A stretch of 64,000 nt of DNA from Proteles cristata cristata. Lineage: Eukaryota > Chordata > Mammalia > Carnivora > Hyaenidae. The translations under genes were made by a program, and so were the position numbers. Each line of letters opens with the position of its first letter. Position 1 is the stretch's first letter. The stretch spans positions 1 to 64,000 of the forward strand of contig JAESUZ010001527.1 in the NCBI GenBank assembly GCA_017311185.1, written 5' to 3'. The notes beneath the pieces are model-generated. The model was not told the DNA's origin. It saw only the letters and a list, made by a program, of their open reading frames with translations, and did not search any database. Shown piece after piece: positions 13,371 to 26,958 of this stretch.

Positions 13371-13665
13371 TCTAGATTTAAAGATAGGGCTCTTCTGCCG
13401 GTCTCTTATCTTTTTTCTTTCTTCCTTTTTTTTTTTTTAATAGAGAATTCTAACTTATATTAAGAAAGGAAACACACTCACACACGCATTCAGGCTTCTC
13501 AACGCTGATACACAGTAGCGTTAAGCAGTTCAGGAGGGGACCTCACATACCCTGCGCCAGGGCGACTGTTTCCTCCAACCTTTTCTGCATATCAAAACAT
13601 TGTTTACTTTGAGTAAGGTTTGTTTGGTTGCTCCTCTCTTTAAAGAGCAGGGAGTGGAGTAACGT

Positions 13666-13698
13666 GGGGGTAGGGTAGGGATGTGGGGGGGGGGTGGG
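13666..13698 (+). other. G-quadruplex-type motif in 3' UTR
   Basis: Runs GGGGG-TA-GGG-TA-GGG are followed by ATGT, a 10-base G run, T and GGG. This satisfies the quadruplex rule on the sense (RNA) strand and resembles a telomeric TAGGG spacing. It lies about 400 bases after the stop codon. Confidence 0.6.
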
Positions 13699-15561
13699 AA
13701 GACAGATGTGTGCCTCTGAATAACCTTTCAGCGCCTTGGTTATAGCAGCTGTATTTCAGGTGAAATCTGTTTTACAATAGACTAGTTTTGCATTTTTAAA
13801 AACTTCTAGAGCGTTTCTAAATGTCTGCGGTGTCTTACTACAAGCTGTACACAATATTTGTGAGATAATTTGTATCTGATCGGCCACTTCACATTATTAT
13901 TATTATTCCTTCATTGAGCTGATGATGTTCTAGTTACTTAAAAAAAGGGGGGGGGGAGATTGGAAGGAGGAGGCGAAGAGATGCCCACCCGTCCGTCCAT
14001 CCACCCTCTATCCTAAATCTATATGGAGAGGAGAGTTATAATGTAGACAGTTGTTGATGATGGTATTAGAGACATATATGTAATTTTCCGGAAGGCAGAG
14101 TGCCGGGATAGGCAGAATAGGCAAGCATATTGGGTTTTCAAACGACAACGAAGTAGGAGAGGCGATTTTGAAGCTTTCTGCCCTCTTTCCCGGATCTGTG
14201 GAGCACTTGCAGGCTTCTAAAACGCAGATCCGTTTGCCAGAAAAGGATTTGGCTGTGGCGCCCGGCAAAAGAGGTCAGCCTGAGGTGCTAAGAGGCCTCC
14301 GCACCTACTGAAGTCCGGAATGCCTGCACTCAGAACTCCCTATGGGCCCCATGCCTCACCAGGACTGCCAGCGCGACCCCACTTCTGCTTTCTTAGACGA
14401 AGGACTTTGCTTTCACACACGTTTGTTTTCACCAGAGGCGACGATCCGAAGACGCTGGCGACTACAGACTCAGTGCCTTCCAATTCGGTTCACCTTCAGT
14501 TCAATGCACGCTCCCTGAATGAGAAACCGTCGGGGAGGGGTGGTGAGTGGGGTGGTGGACAGGTGCTCTCTGCTCCGTGCAGAATGACAATGAAATGATT
14601 GGCAAAGGTCATGGGGATTCTGGTCTAGCTTCCTACCACCTCCTCTTCGATATATACATACCGCTGTATCAGAGTGGGCTCACGGGGAAGCCTTCTCCGC
14701 GCGCCCCTGACAAGCACAGCTGGCAGAAGCCCACAGCGATCATGAAGCTAGATAGCGAGAGTCCCATCGGCTGGGTTTCTGGTTTGTTTTTGTTTTAGTT
14801 TTATAATCTGTGTGTATGTCTGCGTGTGTTTGCATGAGTGCGCGTGCTGTGTGAGTAGATAGATGCATATATCCTATTACTACTTACAAAAACAAAAACT
14901 ACATAAAATCTCGCTATGCTGTGTAGAGATCCAAAAAATATACAGTTGCTGTGGCTTTATTGCTAGCTCTCCTGTCTACACGCCAGGTCTAAGGGCACCT
15001 CATTCTCAATGAGCACACATGCGCAGGGCCGGCCAAGCACCCAACAGTCAGACACAGACCCTGGGACCTGTCTGGGGGCTCCGCACGCCTGGGGTGGCTG
15101 CCCGATGCAGCGTATAGGTGCAGCTTCCATAGACAAAGCTTCAAACTACCTAAGGACCAAAAAGCCTACGGATCCTTGTGAAGGATGCGCTAGTACAGGC
15201 TGCCAGGCCTCTGGTCCACCACATAGTGTCTCCCCCGGCTGCATGTTGAAGAACATGCAGTTAATTCAAATCCCGGACCCTTTCTCATTTTTGTCAAGCC
15301 TCTGCATTCTGTTGGTAGTTGGGTTTTCGTTCTGGAAATTTTTTGTTTGTTTTGTTTTCCCACATTGAGTTCCTGTTTTACAACTGTTATACTTTTTTGG
15401 TTTCGAATTTTTTCTTTGCAGTTAAGTGCTATGGTTCAAATCTGAGTTAACCCAAATATTTCTGCCGACTTTATAATTGTACAGTTTTGTATATTAAGCG
15501 TTTTTGAAGTTATTAATTTAAAGAAAAATCATTTAGTTTATTCATTTAGTAACTGATGTAT

Positions 15562-15810
15562 AATAAACACTATTTTCATTAAGAGTTGCTTTTTCAACTA
15601 TTTTATTCAAATTGCCTATTGCAGTTGCCAGCAATTATTTATTTTCAATAAATTCTGCATTATGTTTAACAGAAAACTCAAAGATGAGTTGGGTGTCAAA
15701 AAAGAAAACAATTCGCTGTAATATTTGATGTGAACAGTTTTAGTCGAGGGGTTTATATTGACACAATATTTTATCGTTGTAAAAGATTTAAAATAAAGCA
15801 TTTAAATAAA
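15562..15810 (+). terminator. Cluster of candidate polyadenylation signals
   Basis: AATAAA hexamers occur at 15562-15567, 15647-15652, 15792-15797 and 15805-15810. T-rich DNA follows the last pair (poly(T) near 15833), as expected for a cleavage site and downstream element. Which of them POU3F4 uses cannot be told from sequence. Confidence 0.5.
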
Positions 15811-18800
15811 ACATTTTTCCAAAAATATCGTTGTTTTTTTTTCTTTCTTACTTTCTTTATTGTGTAGTGTGTGAAGTGAAGCATTTAAATAGACGCACAT
15901 TCCTGGTGAGCGGCGCATCTGCTCTGCTTCAGGTTAGTCGTTGTTTTGATTCTTGATTCTATCCCTCTGACTTTTGGCCTTATATACTCACATACACAGC
16001 GTGGCTTATTATCGCACACATGCCCATGATCACACAAAACACACCCCAAATAATGGTAAATGGCCTGAGGAAACCCTGTTGGATAGGGGGTTTATTTCAG
16101 GAGTTGCAATATTATTAATGTTCTCCGAACGGAGTGTATCTGTCTCTAGTCCAGCAGACAGGCCTTTCTCTAAAACTGACCCTCCTGAAACTGGACCCAG
16201 ACCTCCAATGAGGCTTTCCTCTTGCTTCCATGCAACCACCCCTCTTCTGGTTAGGGACCAATACCGTTCTGGTAGATGAGCCCTTATTTGCCTGATGAAG
16301 GATGAAAAGATGACTAAATGTAAGAAGTGGTCTTCTTCCTCTGGGCCCAGAAAATCCAATAAACTGTTGTTGACATAGTGTCACCCACTAATGCTAAATT
16401 CTGTTCATTCTTATATGACTTTGGGGGGAAGAAAAAGTTATTACACAGAAACATTGGAAGTAAAGTTCAATTTATTACTCTTCTCACTCACGAAACATTT
16501 CACCTCTATTATTTTGCCACAAGGCCCTCCATAAAATAAGGGACAATTACCTGTAGTGAAGTAATCACTGAGGAGTAATTTACTAAATCAGAAGCAGTTT
16601 TGTTATAAGATTTTGTATGTACTTGAAAGACTTATCCAGCTTTTTTTTAGTAGATTCATATCAAGCAATAAACAGGACATTTAACTAAAACTCTCCAACA
16701 ACAAAACCCTTCTCAACTCATATTCTGAAATGTTTTTTGTTAGACAAAGCAAAATTACTTAATCACTTTAATAAGTAATAATTATCACATGTAATGCCCT
16801 GCATTTTTATATTTCCTAATTATTGTAGTTGCATGGTGCACAATGCACATGCAAGTTTGTGTATGAAATATGCTACATGTTCTTTGTATACCCATAGGCA
16901 TATATTCATAAACAATACTGATTTCATAGAGATGTATCTACAATCACAAAACATATAGTCTTAAACCTGTTGGTTCTCTTTATGCTTATACAAATCAACC
17001 TCTTTCACTTTCAATATCCTATATGATTTTGGAATTGATTAAAAGGTTATAGCTCTTCTCATTAAAGTACACAGAAACCGACTAGTGATATATTCTAAAG
17101 ATTTTTAATGGGGCCCTAAGCAGATATTTTATGACATACTTATATAAATTTATAGATCTATACATCTGTACTATCAATATTTTTACTATGTATAATTGAT
17201 AAATATATTTTATACATATTTGAGAGACTTGTTTCCTTTACTTCTTTTTTTTTTTCTCTTATATAACCAAGACCTATTTGGCTTTGATGATGATCTCTTT
17301 ATCAACCCTGTTATAGCATTAACATAACACTTTCATTAAAATTCAGGGGATGTTGGAGCCTCTGCCTGGGACTTTCTTTGTATTGAGGTTGCTACCAACC
17401 CATTCCCAACCAAAGTCTTTGTAGGGAAAGCAGCTTTGGCCTCAGTTTCTCTTAGGACTTCATTGCAGTGGCTTTCTTTCCAATAATAATTGATGAGTTC
17501 AAAAAGAATAATGTTTAATAGGTAAAGGTAATTATTATCCTTATCACTTGATCAAAGCGATAGAAAATGAAGAGATTGTGGAAAGGGTGAGTGTGGAGTG
17601 GGTGGGATATGAAAAGACCAAGTATTTAGATGCTACAGATATTTAAACAAAGTCAAATATGTGAAACAAGTATATGTTTGTATGTAGACATTGATTGTGT
17701 ATAAGGGCTTGGCTTTTTGTATACATAACAAATGGTAAATAGATTACTAATATATATGTTATACATATAATATATATAATATTAGCATATATCTTCTTGG
17801 ATATTAATATGATATTAATATATTAGCATATATTAATCCTGGGAATAGGTTTCTTATCTTTAAAAAGAGAAATGTAGTGGAAACTATTGCCTGGATTAGT
17901 ACGTGAACTGTGTTTGTCTTCAATAAAATCAAACACTGTTTCCTTGGAAATATTTATCATTCAGATATTTTTCTTGCTCCCAAGTCAGGATGCTACTGTT
18001 GCTTTAATTGCCTGTAGGCTTTAAATAGAAACATAAATTTCTGTATTTTTTTCACCTGTCATATTTTTAAAAACATATGGAACCTCACAATTGTGGAAAT
18101 TATTTCTATGAATTTACATTTAAAAATCCAAAAATGTGGCTCTTTCAGAAAGTTTTTAAGTGAAGAAAAATTAATGATGCAAAACACTACCATGTAAATT
18201 GATATCATTTGACCTAATCCATTCTGTAAAATAAAAGGATAGAACATTCTTTATACATGCCACCAAATAGTAGTTTTAAAAATAGTAATATCCCTCAGTA
18301 TACTCATTTACAGATGCTAATTTTTAAAGCATTAGGAAAAGTGAATATAAAACATACTTGAAATAAAATGTGTTTTAAAAAGTAAGATGAAATAAAAGTA
18401 CCTTTTCTTAAGAGCACTGCTGGTAGAGCATTTCTAAAATTAGGGAATTTTTAAAAAAAATACAGTCTTGCAAACAAAATCCAGTCAACTTCTCGTACCT
18501 CTAAAAAGGTAGAGGTAGGGAGTATCATATGCATGAACCTAGATTATTGTTTCTATAAACAGAATCCACAAAATTAAAACCTTGTGTCTTCCAGTTAAAA
18601 AATACATTAGATCACTATGTTTTCTTTCATAAATATGAGAATAGAACTTATACCTATTCACACATTATCTAACTTACTAGCTAGATCCCTGGATTCCCTT
18701 TACAACAGTATTTGTTATCAAGGAGGATTCAGTATAAGATGGGTTCATTTTGGATGCCTTCCAAGGGGGCTTGTTTGTTCAACTACCAAAAGAGCTTTAT

Positions 18801-20724
18801 TATGAGGTGGCTGCACTCTCTAAAGGAGAGAAACCTGAGATAGCTGGCTTTTGGGTGAAACTCTGCAGTATTTAATGTATGTATGTAGATACATACTCAC
18901 AACTGTAACTTGCTCCCTCCTACCTCCCCCTCCTTCTATACTCACACTTGTATACAGACAGGCTGATGCAACAGAAAGCAGGCTGTTCTCAAAGGCAAGG
19001 AAGAGATGAACTCATTGACCAACTCATTAGGTGTGTCTTTTCATCTCTCCAGCTACTCAAACTGTTTCCACACTATTCTGGTATAGCTAATTGAAAAGAC
19101 AAAGAAATCATTCTATCAAACTCTTTTTTAATCTATATGTCAAAAAATCTAGTTTGAGTGATCTTCTCCCAAATTTTGACACCCACACACTGTATTGACT
19201 GCTTGCATTGTCATCTTGTAAACAACGTCTGTTATATCAGCATTGATTCTTGGGAGGAAGAGGGAGGCATGTAAACATTTTTCATCTTCTCATCTTTTCC
19301 AATTATTTTTCACATACTAGGGAATCTCATTATAATATGACTGATCTGACCATCCTGGAGACAAGCCTTTGCTCTGTTCCCCTTTCACAGATATGGAAAA
19401 GCCTGCTATAAAGTGTACTAATAAAGTAAGTACTCATATCCCCCCAGACTAATATTAAAGAGTGGTTTGTTTCATGGAATTTATATCTGGTAAAAGACTT
19501 TCCCTTCCATAATACTTGCAATCTGAACACAGAAAACCACACACATCACCTGCTAAGATCACCACTTGATATCATATTTTTAAAGCACAAAAAATACAAG
19601 GCTATGTATCAGGGGCAGTTCTTAACTGGGCTTCACATGGCACATGACCCCAAACTGCAGAAAAAATAGCTGAGTAGATTCACTGCATGGAAGAATATAC
19701 TTTTTCTTAATGTTTTATTATCCACAGTGTACCTGCAGAGGTGTTGGTAATATTCATGTTTTATTAACATCTGGTTTTTTTTTTAATTTATTGCCACAGG
19801 AGCACAAATATATACATATGTAGAAAAGTTCAGATTCAAAATCAGAAGTCTGTCTTGAACTTGTGGAGGCCTAGAAAAATAACAGAAAAAGTTAGATGTG
19901 TGAGATTTATTGGCATAATCAGGGACTGTGTTCAAAACAATGTACAATAGCCACTCTTAAGGGATAAGGGTTGACTTGTTCAACAGCAAACAGTGATTTT
20001 TCTACAAATGAATTATTTTATACCATAAGAAGAGGAGCTGAGTATGTTTAAACCTAAAATTCTGAATTCTGAGCCTTTGGGGTAAGAATGGTTGAAATTC
20101 TAGAAAACTTATTTCCCCTATTCACCTTCATGTTCTACATTATATCCTGGCAGAGAAAATCCAAACTTCCCTAGATTTTATATTAAAGCTAAAACTAAAG
20201 TAATATTTCAAAGTAGCTCTTTCATCCACCTCAAGTCTTCTCTCCATCACTGTCCATGGATAAAGACAATGTTGGCTCTATGAATGTTCTCCACTGGCCT
20301 CCTTCAGGACAGATCTAAGGAAGCTAGTATGGAAACAGTTGCAGGACAAAAGGCCTACTGCTCACAGTGAGAGCTCCAGGCTCTTAACTACAGTGGAAGT
20401 TCTTTTCTACCCCCTTAGTGCTCTGCTTCTGCATGTACTGGTTTGATATCTTCTGCTGAATTAGAAAACTAATTAGTTTTGTTTTCAATGGATGACAAGT
20501 ATGTCTACAAGTGGATAATTTTTAAATTGCTGATTTAAAATAATTTTATTTTTGGAGGTTTCCCTGTGCATCTGATTTGTACTTTGTACTGTATTTATGC
20601 ATGACTTAGAGAACTTTCCCATAGAAGAACTTAAATACAGGGAATAATATTTTCAATTTATGCACTACCTTTCCTCCTTAAAGATCCCTAGGCAATTTAG
20701 AAATGATGTATACAATATACTCTG
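15811..20724. other. Intergenic sequence downstream of POU3F4, no gene seen
   Basis: Nearly 5 kb of AT-rich DNA. Frames are all under about 110 codons, overlap each other on opposite strands (for example near 16030-16384) and show no domain. AT-dinucleotide-rich stretches occur near 17740-17830. I found no transposon that I could name with confidence. Confidence 0.55.
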
Positions 20725-20925
20725 CAACAACCAAAATGCAAATCACAACAAAATGCCACTTCAGGCCACATAAAATGACCATACTCAGCCGAGGCAAAAG
20801 CTCATTAATATCAATAGGAGTTCTGTGCACAGTTGAAGGGCAGTCAGTATATGCTATGGGTCTCATTCATTGCTGGGTGAGAATATGAATGTACATGGTA
20901 TCTTTTTGCAAAGGAATAAAGTCTT
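20725..20925 (+). mobile_element. Old L1 fragment (ORF2 3' part)
   Basis: The plus strand matches the conserved L1 stretch around the C-terminal coding end: 'aaatgcaaatcacaaca', 'tgccacttcaggcc', then 'cattgctgggtgagaat'. It is diverged and truncated on both sides. Confidence 0.65.
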
Positions 20926-21114
20926 ACATTTTAAATTCATGTCATATGGAAGAAAAAAGACCAAATAAAAAAAAGAAGAATTAACATAAATTCGGTAACT
21001 GTTGGTTAAATTTATCTTTGAGCCTTTTGGAGAAAAGTATTATTTGGTAAATGAAAAATCAGTGATACTCAAAATTAATTGTACTTAAGATTTTAAGTTA
21101 AAATTGTGATGAAC

Positions 21115-21326
21115 GGGGCGCCCGGGTGGCTTAGTCGGTTGGGCGTCCGACTTTCGCTTGGGTCATGATCTCGCGGTTCGTGGGTTCGAGCCCCGCGTCG
21201 GGCTCTGTGCTTACTGCCAGCTCAGAGCCTGGAGCCTATTTCAGTCTGTGACTCCCTCTCTCTCTGACCATCCCCTGCTCACGCTGTCTCTCTCTCTCTA
21301 TCCTAGAAAATAAAATAAAATAAAAT
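21115..21326 (+). mobile_element. Young feliform tRNA-derived SINE with perfect TSD
   Basis: A complete head GGGGCGCCCGGGTGGCTTAG with A box and intact B box (GGTTCGAGCCCC) of the tRNA-like pol III promoter. A pyrimidine body and a (TAAAA)n tail follow. A perfect 15-bp duplication (aaaattgtgatgaac) lies at 21100-21114 and 21327-21341. It belongs to the variant with 'actgccagctc' in the body. Confidence 0.97.
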
Positions 21327-21341
21327 AAAATTGTGATGAAC

Positions 21342-22499
21342 ATCTGTAGAAAAAAAGCTTAAGTGGAAAAAAGTAACTTACAGTCTCTTGGCTTTTTCTT
21401 ATTATACACACACACACATACACAGCACACCCTTTGGACTAATTGTTTTAAAAGTAACCATTGAAACTGTTCTTAAGCTAATAATCACCATGCAAGTAAC
21501 TTCCCCACACCCCAGTAACAGCACCCAGTTTGTATTTTGTGGAAATGAATAAGCTGTTCAGTTGAAGGGGGTGGATTTGGTATGTTTTGAATGTATTAAG
21601 GTAAATGGATTTTCAGTACAGAGACCCTTAGTACTTTAATAAAGAGCAATTTATTTCTTGCTCACTTTTAACTATTTTGACTATAGAATATGTGATACAA
21701 GCGGCAACTTCTCTTCAGTGAAAGCAGTGCAAACTATACTATCATTACCTTCTGATAGTAGTATGCAAAAACTTAAAAAAATTCTGGGAAACACATATAA
21801 AAATCAACCTACCTGCAATGAACCTGGGTATTTATGGAAAATATTTGTTGATCTAATCTCTTTGTGCTTCCCCTGACCCTATCCCATGCCTCTGGCTGTC
21901 AGAATTGTGAAGTCCCTACTTAAAACTCAATTTCAAATTAAAAAGTGCCAAGAATTGGGTAGCATAATAATACCTTAAAGCTATTCTTCACCTTTCCACA
22001 TACAAACATATGAATTTCAAAACTCAGTATTTTTTGCCAAATAAATATATTCATATTTTACATGTAAGTTGGTAGAATAAAAATAGCTACAACATCTAAT
22101 TTAACAAGTATATTTATTGAGGGCATTCTATTTTCAAAGCATTATTAGCTTGGAGTGTGAAGGGTGTGTAGTAAAGTATTGAGCTTGCTCTAAGGAGCTA
22201 ACAATCCCTAGGGAAAATAGAACTAAGATAAAAATGTGCACAACTGTTAATTAAATGAAAGTTGGAGGACGTTGGTGATATTATGACTGAATTAGGTGCC
22301 ACTGTTCTGTATTTGTGTTGTTACTTTTTAATAATAAGCGCTCATATTTAAGCACATTTGTTTATGCTACTTTGATAATATTGTGTATCTTTGTTGAACC
22401 CCAGGTAGATGTGTTAGTTGACTTACATGTATAAAAAAATGAAAGTCATCGCATCATTTGCAAATTCCTAAAACTGTATCTAGTTCTGATGAGATTGAA
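21342..22499. other. Intergenic sequence, no gene seen
   Basis: AT-rich noncoding DNA with a short CA repeat near 21408. The 72-codon frame at 21658-21876 has no recognisable feature. Confidence 0.5.
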
Positions 22500-22504
22500 T
22501 CATA

Positions 22505-22704
22505 TCAGAGACTGAGAGAGACAGAGACATAGAAGGAACACCAGCAGCGGAGGAGCAGAGAGTGGGAGACACAAAATTCAAAGCAGGATTCAGGCTCTGA
22601 GCTGTCAGCACAGAGCCCACAGTGGGGCTTTAACCCAGGAACCATGAGATCATTACCTGAGCTGAAGTCTGATGTCCAACCAACTGAGCTACCCACGTGC
22701 CCTT
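22505..22704 (-). mobile_element. Feliform tRNA-derived SINE, older
   Basis: The reverse complement reads as the SINE head 'gggcacgtgggtagctcag', a diverged B box and the GA-rich (CT-rich on its own strand) tail. No clear TSD is visible. Several substitutions in the B box suggest an older, silent copy. Confidence 0.9.
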
Positions 22705-22705
22705 G

Positions 22706-24554
22706 TAAGGACATTTTTAAAAAGAGATAGGGTATAGAAAGATAAACTCATTGCACATTTCTAAAACTCATTTCTTCTTTCTCCTCTCTACATTTTGAAA
22801 ACTTAGGATAAATGTCTGGCAAAATGAGCAATATGAAATATTTATCTCCCCTTATTTTCATCTGTTTGTCCTTTGGAGATTATCCTACAGTTCTGCAGCT
22901 AGTAAATTGTGTTTGAGTTAAAGAGAAGTGAAAACTTCACCAGCAGGTGCTGAGAATCATACTTCAAATCACCACGATTCTCTGTGATTGTTCTGCTCCC
23001 ACTATGAATTTAATTGTATGAGCTTTATAACATGGTAAAGCCACAAGGCAACAAAGAGCATGAAAAAATGCATTTCTAGATCAGAAATTCCTGTTGCAAA
23101 ATTTAAGGGTATTTTGATTTAAACAAGAAAAGAAAAAATCCCAAAAGCCTGGCAACTCCCCTTTTAAAAAAATGAAGTTATTCTCAGCTAAAAGGCAAGC
23201 TTATTGAAGTCTTCTGTAGTGGGTTTCTGCTGATTAGCAATGGATGAAATAATTTCTATGAATTCAGAAACATGTGGGAGAAATGACATTAATGTTTAAA
23301 GTTTGGCTGTTTAGTTGACTTCATAAGATACTTTTCAGAGTTTGAAGAAACCTGATTCTCTAACAAAAACTCAGGAAGTTTGGAATACATTCTGTCTTCT
23401 TTTTTTATTTTCTTTTCTTTATGTATTCTACCTCTTGCAATGCGTTCAACAAAGTGAGGCTTGTACCACTATTTCAGTATTTCCAATTATCTTTTCGGAA
23501 CTACAGTCAGTGTGAAATATGTTCCTTAACACTAATAAAATAAATAAACAGAAGAATAAGAAAATCATTCTTAGTGAGTCTGTCTTTGGGCTCCTAAATA
23601 AGCACAGAGTAATGGGAGGCAGGAGCAAGCTTATCTTAGAGAAAAGGACTAGAAACACAACGGACAATCTCATGACTCTGCCGTCTTCCTCGCTAAGCCT
23701 TCTAGGACAAATTGTCACTGTTGTCAGTCATGGTTTCAGAAAATGGAGACAAACATTGGGCAGAGTCACATAAGTACAATAACAAGCAGGCACTCAAATG
23801 GGACCCTTATTGACTGAGTAAATGCTAAATATATTTTGAGTTTGTCAAACTCATCTCAGATGTAAATGTGTCAATATCTTTGCCGTGATTTTATAGTATA
23901 GATTTGCAAGATGTTATCATTGGGTGAAAAAGGGTAAAATTACTTAAGTATTTCCATACTATTCATTACAACTTTTGTACATCTATAATAATCTCTATAA
24001 AACTTTTCATTTCAAAAATTAAGGCACAATTTAAACAAAAAAAGAGCTGGTACTAATTATTTTCCTGTCATTCAGTAATTTTAATAATTCTAAATGTTTA
24101 CCTTTCATTTTTCTAGGTTTTTCTTTTCTGCAGGGAGAGGGAGGTGTTGGGGGAAGCAATGTCTGAATAAAACCAGCCTGTTTCGACTTCTTGAACTATA
24201 AATAATATTCTATCTCTGGTGCGTATAGAACCTTAAAACCCATAGTCTGAATCTGGAAACCCTAGTTATCCACCTCAGATGTTGTCTGGTTGGTTTACAG
24301 TCTGCTCCTAGCTGAGATGACTGCCAGTTCCAGCTTCAACCTAGGGAAAGGCAACATAGTTAAATGAGTACCCAAGGAATAATTTCTCAAAGCTATGTAT
24401 GAACTTCTTGTGGAGATATAATTTCAATAATTTGAAAACAACTAACTCAACAAAAACATTAATTGAGATTCTTTCACATCAAAGAATTTAAAAATCAGTA
24501 CAGTTTAAGCGATTTATTTTGTATACTCTGGATTTTGACATGGCTTTGAATAAC
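22706..24554. other. Intergenic sequence, no gene seen
   Basis: Noncoding. Two opposite-strand frames of 84-90 codons overlap near 23446-23773; they are mutual shadows without domains. Confidence 0.5.
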
Positions 24555-24750
24555 AGGTGTGCATCTTAACTACCTGTGAGACATTGACCAAGTTCTTTAA
24601 CTTCTGTGTCTAATTTTCTCATATGTAAAATGGGGCAAATAATAATTGAACCTAACATGGTAATGAAAATTAAAAATATAAGTCATTCAGAATGCATAAC
24701 TAAATGCTTGACACATAGTAAGTACTCAGTTGATATTAGTATTTTATTTA
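24555..24750 (-). mobile_element. MIR element
   Basis: The plus strand shows the complement of the MIR core: 'gaccaagttctttaacttct', 'ttttctcatatgtaaaatgg', and 'cttgacacatagtaagtact'. It is an ancient tRNA-derived mammalian SINE, strongly diverged. Confidence 0.85.
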
Positions 24751-26039
24751 TCTGTACATTTCTCCTCCTTTCCTATATTTCACATTATAAGGAACATTGC
24801 AATATGATTTAAATTTATCTAAACAAACTTAAAAACAAATTCCCTTTTTTAGAGTTATCTACTGCAAGACTTCATATCCCTCCTCACTCACATTGCAATA
24901 TATACGACAGTTGACATTTATATGAACAATACACTTGATGATTTTTCCCAGGATTGTGTGTAATTCCGCGGACATTAACTGTAATGCAGGATCTTGATAA
25001 TGATATCATCAGGATAACCTTTAATTTGTTTTCATTTTTCTTAAAAATGCAAATAATTCACACACTTTGATATTATAACTACCATTAGTAACAGATTCTT
25101 TGTGACACACCTCACAACGCATTGAAACATAACAGTGTGTTGTCATACCAACTGAAAATTGCTGATACACAGGGATGTCAATGAATTTCCTAACCTCAAT
25201 CATAGGCAAGTGATATGGCTATTCTCTTGGCTTAAGGATTTTAACCATCAATATGTCTTATTCCCAATATTAAGATAATTAAAAATAACTCTACTATAAT
25301 AACGTAAAACTTCTTAGAAAAGAGGGGTCAATATCTCCTTTGTGCTCATCATCACTTAAAAAAGATTCATATTATCTTATTACTAAACACATTTCTAAAA
25401 CTCCAAGGTTTCCCTGAAATTGTGAAACCATATATATTCTAGATAAATATATTTAACAGTTTCAGAATTTGTGAAGTTTTATTCACCTTCCATTCCTATT
25501 TTTTTTCTGTTTACAGTCTTGGTAAATTGTAGGGATGAAGCAGTATGGGAAATCAATCAAACTGCAAAATACTGAAAATTTTAAAGTATAATTTATGAGT
25601 TTATGTAATGTTCATAGTATTTAACAGACAGAATTGAGTATTACGTTTATTGTATCTCATTCTGGTAATAAACATTGGAACATGAAAGAAGTGGGGAAAA
25701 AAACAATTTCATTCTTTTTTCACTTGTATTTGTATTTGTGTATTTGTATTAATATCAAGCAAAATATACCTGAATATCACAAGCATTATTTGGAATAAAG
25801 AAGGGCACTATGCAATCATAAAAGAACATTTATCAAACATTTTAAAAAACTGAACTTATGTTTACTGATAACATAGCCACAAAAACATATGAAGCAAAAA
25901 TGCACAGAATAACAAGGAGGTTATAATAAAAAAGTATAATAAAGGTGGGCCACTAATAAGAAAGAACAACATCTAAGGAGTGACCACGAGGATGCCAATT
26001 AAGTTGGAGTGGAAATCAAGTTTACAGGACCATTAATAT
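24751..26039. other. Intergenic sequence, no gene seen
   Basis: AT-rich noncoding DNA. The part at about 25770-25960 may be further old L1 3' sequence leading into the next feature, but the match is too weak to call. Confidence 0.45.
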
Positions 26040-26571
26040 TGAGGAGAGTTGGATAGTATTATGTAAAGCTAAATAAGTGAGAGAAAGACAAACTTCACAC
26101 AATCTCACCCATATGTGTCATCCTAGAAACAAAACAAGTGAGCAAATTAAAAGGGAGAAAGAGAGAGACAGAGAGAGTGAAAACAGATTCTCAACTATAG
26201 AACACAAATTGATAGCTACTAGAAGACAGAACAAGAGTATGGGCAAAATAGGTGATAGGGATAAATAAATGCACTTGTGGAGAACTGGGTGATGCATGGA
26301 ATTGTGGAAAAATTATATTGTACAGCCAAACCAAATATAACACTGTATGGTAATTAAACTGGAATTTAAAACAATGAATGAATGAAATACAATAATTAAA
26401 TTAAAATAAAATAAAGTTCCTTAAATACAGAGAACAAAGTGGTGGTTGTCAGATGGGAGGTGTGGGGAGGGAGGTGTGGGCAAAATTGGCTAAGGAGATT
26501 GAAAGGTGCAAACTTCCAGTAATAAAATAAAAGTTGTGGAAATAAGTATAGCATAGAGTATATAGTCAATA
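26040..26571 (+). mobile_element. Old L1 3' end fragments
   Basis: 'agtgagagaaagacaaactt', 'ctcacccatatgtgtcatcc' and 'aacaaaacaagtgagcaa' are the typical carnivore L1 3' UTR stretch. A second 3'-type piece (gtggtggttgtcagatggga) follows at about 26420-26571. Both are diverged and lack poly(A) junctions with TSDs. They may be two overlapping insertions. Confidence 0.7.
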
Positions 26572-26588
26572 CTGAAACAATTTCATTT

Positions 26589-26792
26589 AAAAAAAATAAT
26601 GCTTTATTTCTAGGAGAGAGAGAGACAGTGCAAGCAGGGGAAGGTCAGAGAGGGAGTCACAGATTGAAACAGGCTCCAGGCTCCGAGCTGGCAGTCAGCA
26701 CAGAGCCCGACGTGGGGCTCGAACCCACGAACCGCGAGATCATGACCCAACCGAAAGTCGGACGCTTAACCGACTAAGCCACCCAGGCGCCC
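26589..26792 (-). mobile_element. Young feliform SINE with perfect 17-bp TSD
   Basis: The reverse complement is a complete SINE, head GGGCGCCTGGGTGGCTTAG, with intact B box. Perfect duplications (ctgaaacaatttcattt) lie at 26572-26588 and 26793-26809. It has the 'gactgccagctcggagcc' body variant and inserted immediately beside an old L1 tail. Confidence 0.97.
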
Positions 26793-26958
26793 CTGAAACA
26801 ATTTCATTTTTAAGACAAAATTCGTGATGTGACCACAAAAGTTATAATTTGTATTGTTTCCATGACAATAAGTATAAGCAAAATGAAAAATAGTACAAAC
26901 CTAAACAAGGATTGTGGTGGAGACAGGAATTATTAAGGAATTAAAATAAACTCAAAAA

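Larger units (their letters stand above)
13266..15810 (+). other. POU3F4: Probable POU3F4 3' UTR
   Basis: About 2.5 kb after the stop codon without a recognisable transposon or other gene, ending at a cluster of polyadenylation signals. It contains a perfect hairpin (13345-13370), a G-quadruplex motif (13666-13698), a poly(T) run near 13429 and poly(G) near 13948. Moderate frames (for example 14320-14598 and 15009-15368) lack recognisable domains. The exact 3' end is inferred from AATAAA motifs; an earlier end is possible. Confidence 0.55.

Noticed and set aside
14320..15368. Frames of 83-119 codons after POU3F4, possibly a second gene
   Set aside because: No recognisable domain, no conserved motif; they fit the 3' UTR better.
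16030..16384. Three overlapping frames of 89-109 codons on both strands
   Set aside because: Mutually overlapping shadows with no domain; chance opening in a locally GC-richer patch.
21115..21190. tRNA gene-like A and B boxes
   Set aside because: They belong to the tRNA-derived head of a SINE with TSD; no cloverleaf acceptor stem or anticodon arm of a real tRNA gene follows.
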